Assembly: GCF_014701195.1 (NCBI RefSeq)
Contig: NZ_AP018712.1
Location: forward strand, 1-64,000
Length of the DNA: 64,000 nt
Direction of reading: 5' to 3'
DNA from: Tepiditoga spiralis
GTDB lineage: Bacteria > Thermotogota > Thermotogae > Petrotogales > Petrotogaceae
Positions 62,593 to 64,000 of this stretch are shown piece by piece. The first letter of the stretch is position 1, and the number at the start of each line of letters is the position of its first letter. The notes under the pieces were generated by a model. That model made no database searches, was not told the origin of the DNA, and saw only the letters and a list, made by a program, of their open reading frames with translations. The position numbers and the translations under genes are program-made.

Positions 62593-63715
62593 ATTTCATC
62601 ACCCTTTTATAATTTATAGAAAATGTAACTATCCCAATAACAAACCATATTGCAGGTATAAGATAATTGATACCTCCAACACTTTTTCCTTCTAATAAGT
62701 TTCTCATACCGTCAACTAAATAAGTTGCAGGATTAAAATATACATACCACCTTATAAACCAAGGCGTTGTTTTTACACTAAAATATAAACCACTCAAAAA
62801 TATTGTCATTTGATAAGCTACATTTGAAACAACTGAAATTGTAGAAATTTTTTTAAAAAATGATGCAAACAATAATCCAAAAGAAAGAGCTGTTATAGCA
62901 CTATAAATTAAAAAAATTATAAATTGAATAGAATAAATTACATTAGTAACTTTTAATAAATATGCTTCAAAATAAAATAATGAAATTGACAGTATTAAAA
63001 CTAAAAAATTTGATAAACCAAATGCAAAAAAATAATGATAGGACTTTATGGGTGATGTGTTTAATTTTTTTATAATACCACTTTCAACGTCTGTTATTAT
63101 ACCAATTGGCATATTAAAAATTGAAATAGTCAAGATCGACATCATTAAAATACCTGGAAATAAAAAATCTTTATATTTGAGTGATTTTTTTAGGTTTATT
63201 GCTTCTTCTGAAGAATTTACTTTAAACTCTTTTCCTTTATTTGCAATTCTAACATTCATTTCATCTACAATAGATTTAAAAATATTTTTAGAAAAAATAG
63301 AATCATTGCCAGGATAATAATAAAATTCAATGGATGGTACTTTAACCAAATTAAAAACCATATTCAAATTTAAACTGTTAAAATTTTTTGGAAATACTAT
63401 AAAACTATCTATTTTCTTTTCTTTTATTAAATTTATTCCTTCATTTTTAGACTTTAAAGTCGAAAATTTTATCATATTTGATTTAGAAATTTCTTTGAAT
63501 GTACCTTCAAATATTTGTTCAGCCATGCCAGTTAAATTTTCTTCATAATAAACACCAATTTTTAAATTTGTATTCATGTCTCCATTTTGAACTCCACTAA
63601 AAAGAGCATTAAAAAATAAAAAGAAAACTGCTGGAAAAACTATAGACCAAAAAACTATCTCAAATTGTCTAAAATTATCCGTTATCATTGTTTTTGTTAA
63701 AGAAAATAATTTCAT
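62585..63715 (-). CDS. ABC-2 type transporter permease
   Basis: A 376-residue membrane protein of the same type (LFPGILMMSILTISIF, TIFLSGLYFSVKTTPWF). With the ATPase at 63728 and the second permease it makes an ABC-2 exporter of drug or lipid type. Substrate unknown. Confidence 0.88.
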   Translation of the reverse strand: MKLFSLTKTMITDNFRQFEIVFWSIVFPAVFFLFFNALFSGVQNGDMNTNLKIGVYYEENLTGMAEQIFEGTFKEISKSNMIKFSTLKSKNEGINLIKEKKIDSFIVFPKNFNSLNLNMVFNLVKVPSIEFYYYPGNDSIFSKNIFKSIVDEMNVRIANKGKEFKVNSSEEAINLKKSLKYKDFLFPGILMMSILTISIFNMPIGIITDVESGIIKKLNTSPIKSYHYFFAFGLSNFLVLILSISLFYFEAYLLKVTNVIYSIQFIIFLIYSAITALSFGLLFASFFKKISTISVVSNVAYQMTIFLSGLYFSVKTTPWFIRWYVYFNPATYLVDGMRNLLEGKSVGGINYLIPAIWFVIGIVTFSINYKRVMKYE

Positions 63716-63727
63716 ACATCCATCCCC

Positions 63728-64000
63728 CTATTCTCTAAGTGTTCTTCCAGTAAGTTGTAAAAAAACATCTTCTAAATTTGGTTTTCTTATGGATATATCT
63801 TCTATTTTATGCCCTTTTTCTTTTGAATATTCAAGAATTTTTATTATATCACTTTCTACATCATTTGTCTCTAACTCATAAAATCCATTTATATTTTTTA
63901 AATCTAACATATCAATTTTAATATTTTTTTCTGAATAAAATGTAATAACCGACTTCATTTTAGTATTTTCAATCAATTCTTTTACTGTACCTTTTAATAT
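63728..64000 (-). CDS. ABC transporter ATP-binding protein, C-terminal part (runs off window)
   Basis: The last 90 or so residues of an ABC-2 type ATPase. The C-terminal segment IRKPNLEDVFLQLTGRTLRE is the usual end of this group. The frame stays open to base 64000 (ILKGTVKELIENT), so the nucleotide-binding core lies outside. First gene of the exporter operon. Confidence 0.85.
   Translation of the reverse strand: MLKGTVKELIENTKMKSVITFYSEKNIKIDMLDLKNINGFYELETNDVESDIIKILEYSKEKGHKIEDISIRKPNLEDVFLQLTGRTLRE

Noticed and set aside
1-64000. CRISPR arrays, tRNA or rRNA genes
   Set aside because: No regularly spaced direct repeats of 24-40 bases with unique spacers, and no tRNA- or rRNA-like GC-rich conserved blocks were seen on either strand.

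Overview
The window is very AT-rich chromosomal DNA from a bacterium with an outer membrane: several genes encode TolC-like or beta-barrel-like proteins with Sec signal peptides, and RBSs are strong GGAGG types with frequent TTG/GTG starts. Gene content (Tdh/Kbl threonine catabolism, indolepyruvate ferredoxin oxidoreductase, an EtfAB/acyl-CoA dehydrogenase set, many AAA_9/PD-(D/E)XK ATPases) fits an anaerobic fermenter. My best guess is Thermotogota (Petrotogaceae-like, e.g. Marinitoga/Oceanotoga); Fusobacteriota is the main alternative, and I cannot settle this without a search.

Layout. 0-23 kb is ordinary core genome: dnaA; tdh-kbl; an RNA uracil methyltransferase with an MBL-fold hydrolase; an alpha/beta hydrolase, TetR regulator and RND/MMPL exporter; surE-def-fmt; OsmC-Mrp; an envelope protein, RsmC-like methyltransferase and EcfA1-EcfA2; a Gate-domain membrane protein; a CsgG-like protein; acd-etfB-etfA. 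23.3-29 kb is a nest of broken and chimeric IS256-family elements next to a truncated CPBP-protease gene. 29-33.7 kb holds a radical SAM/SPASM peptide-maturase gene, an MFS exporter and a small HTH gene, all on the minus strand and split by an IS110-family element whose 3' flank is a structured, relatively GC-rich noncoding stretch (bridge RNA candidate). 52.5-64 kb returns to core genes: iorAB, tatD, a Cof-type phosphatase, a degenerate GH3-like protein, a degenerate GGDEF-like protein, murA, a DNA methylase and an ABC-2 export system that runs off the window.

The unusual part is 33.7-52.5 kb, all on the minus strand. It is built from repeated modules with the gene order C39 peptidase, Lnt-like nitrilase/acyltransferase, leader-cargo protein, secreted protein of unknown family, TolC-like outer membrane protein. 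Modules are separated by near-identical AAA_9/PD-(D/E)XK ATPase genes and a repeated transcription-terminator hairpin. Module A (43.4-38.5 kb) looks complete. Module C (50.4-45.6 kb) has a deletion that removes most of the C39 gene and the start of the Lnt gene. Module B (38.5-36.0 kb) keeps only a cargo tail, the secreted protein and the TolC-like protein. The cargo proteins carry a near-identical N-terminus that joins a Sec signal peptide to a double-glycine leader (MSDSQMSAVVGG); after that point the sequences are unrelated in length and composition. The C39 protein is a stand-alone, membrane-anchored peptidase with no ABC transporter.

I infer a Sec-exported, double-glycine-processed, swappable-cargo secretion or surface-display system. 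C39-Lnt-cargo are translationally coupled by 4-nt overlaps. The same promoter-like sequence stands before both C39 genes and before the radical SAM gene. It has a -10 TATAAT and a -35-like TTGATT separated almost entirely by a homopolymeric T tract of 18, 19 or 13 nt, which gives spacers of 18, 19 and 13 nt. That is the expected architecture of a phase-variable promoter. Conserved leader, divergent cargo, a cargo-tail remnant and ON/OFF promoters together suggest a contact, toxin or antigen-variation system that I do not recognise as a described one.
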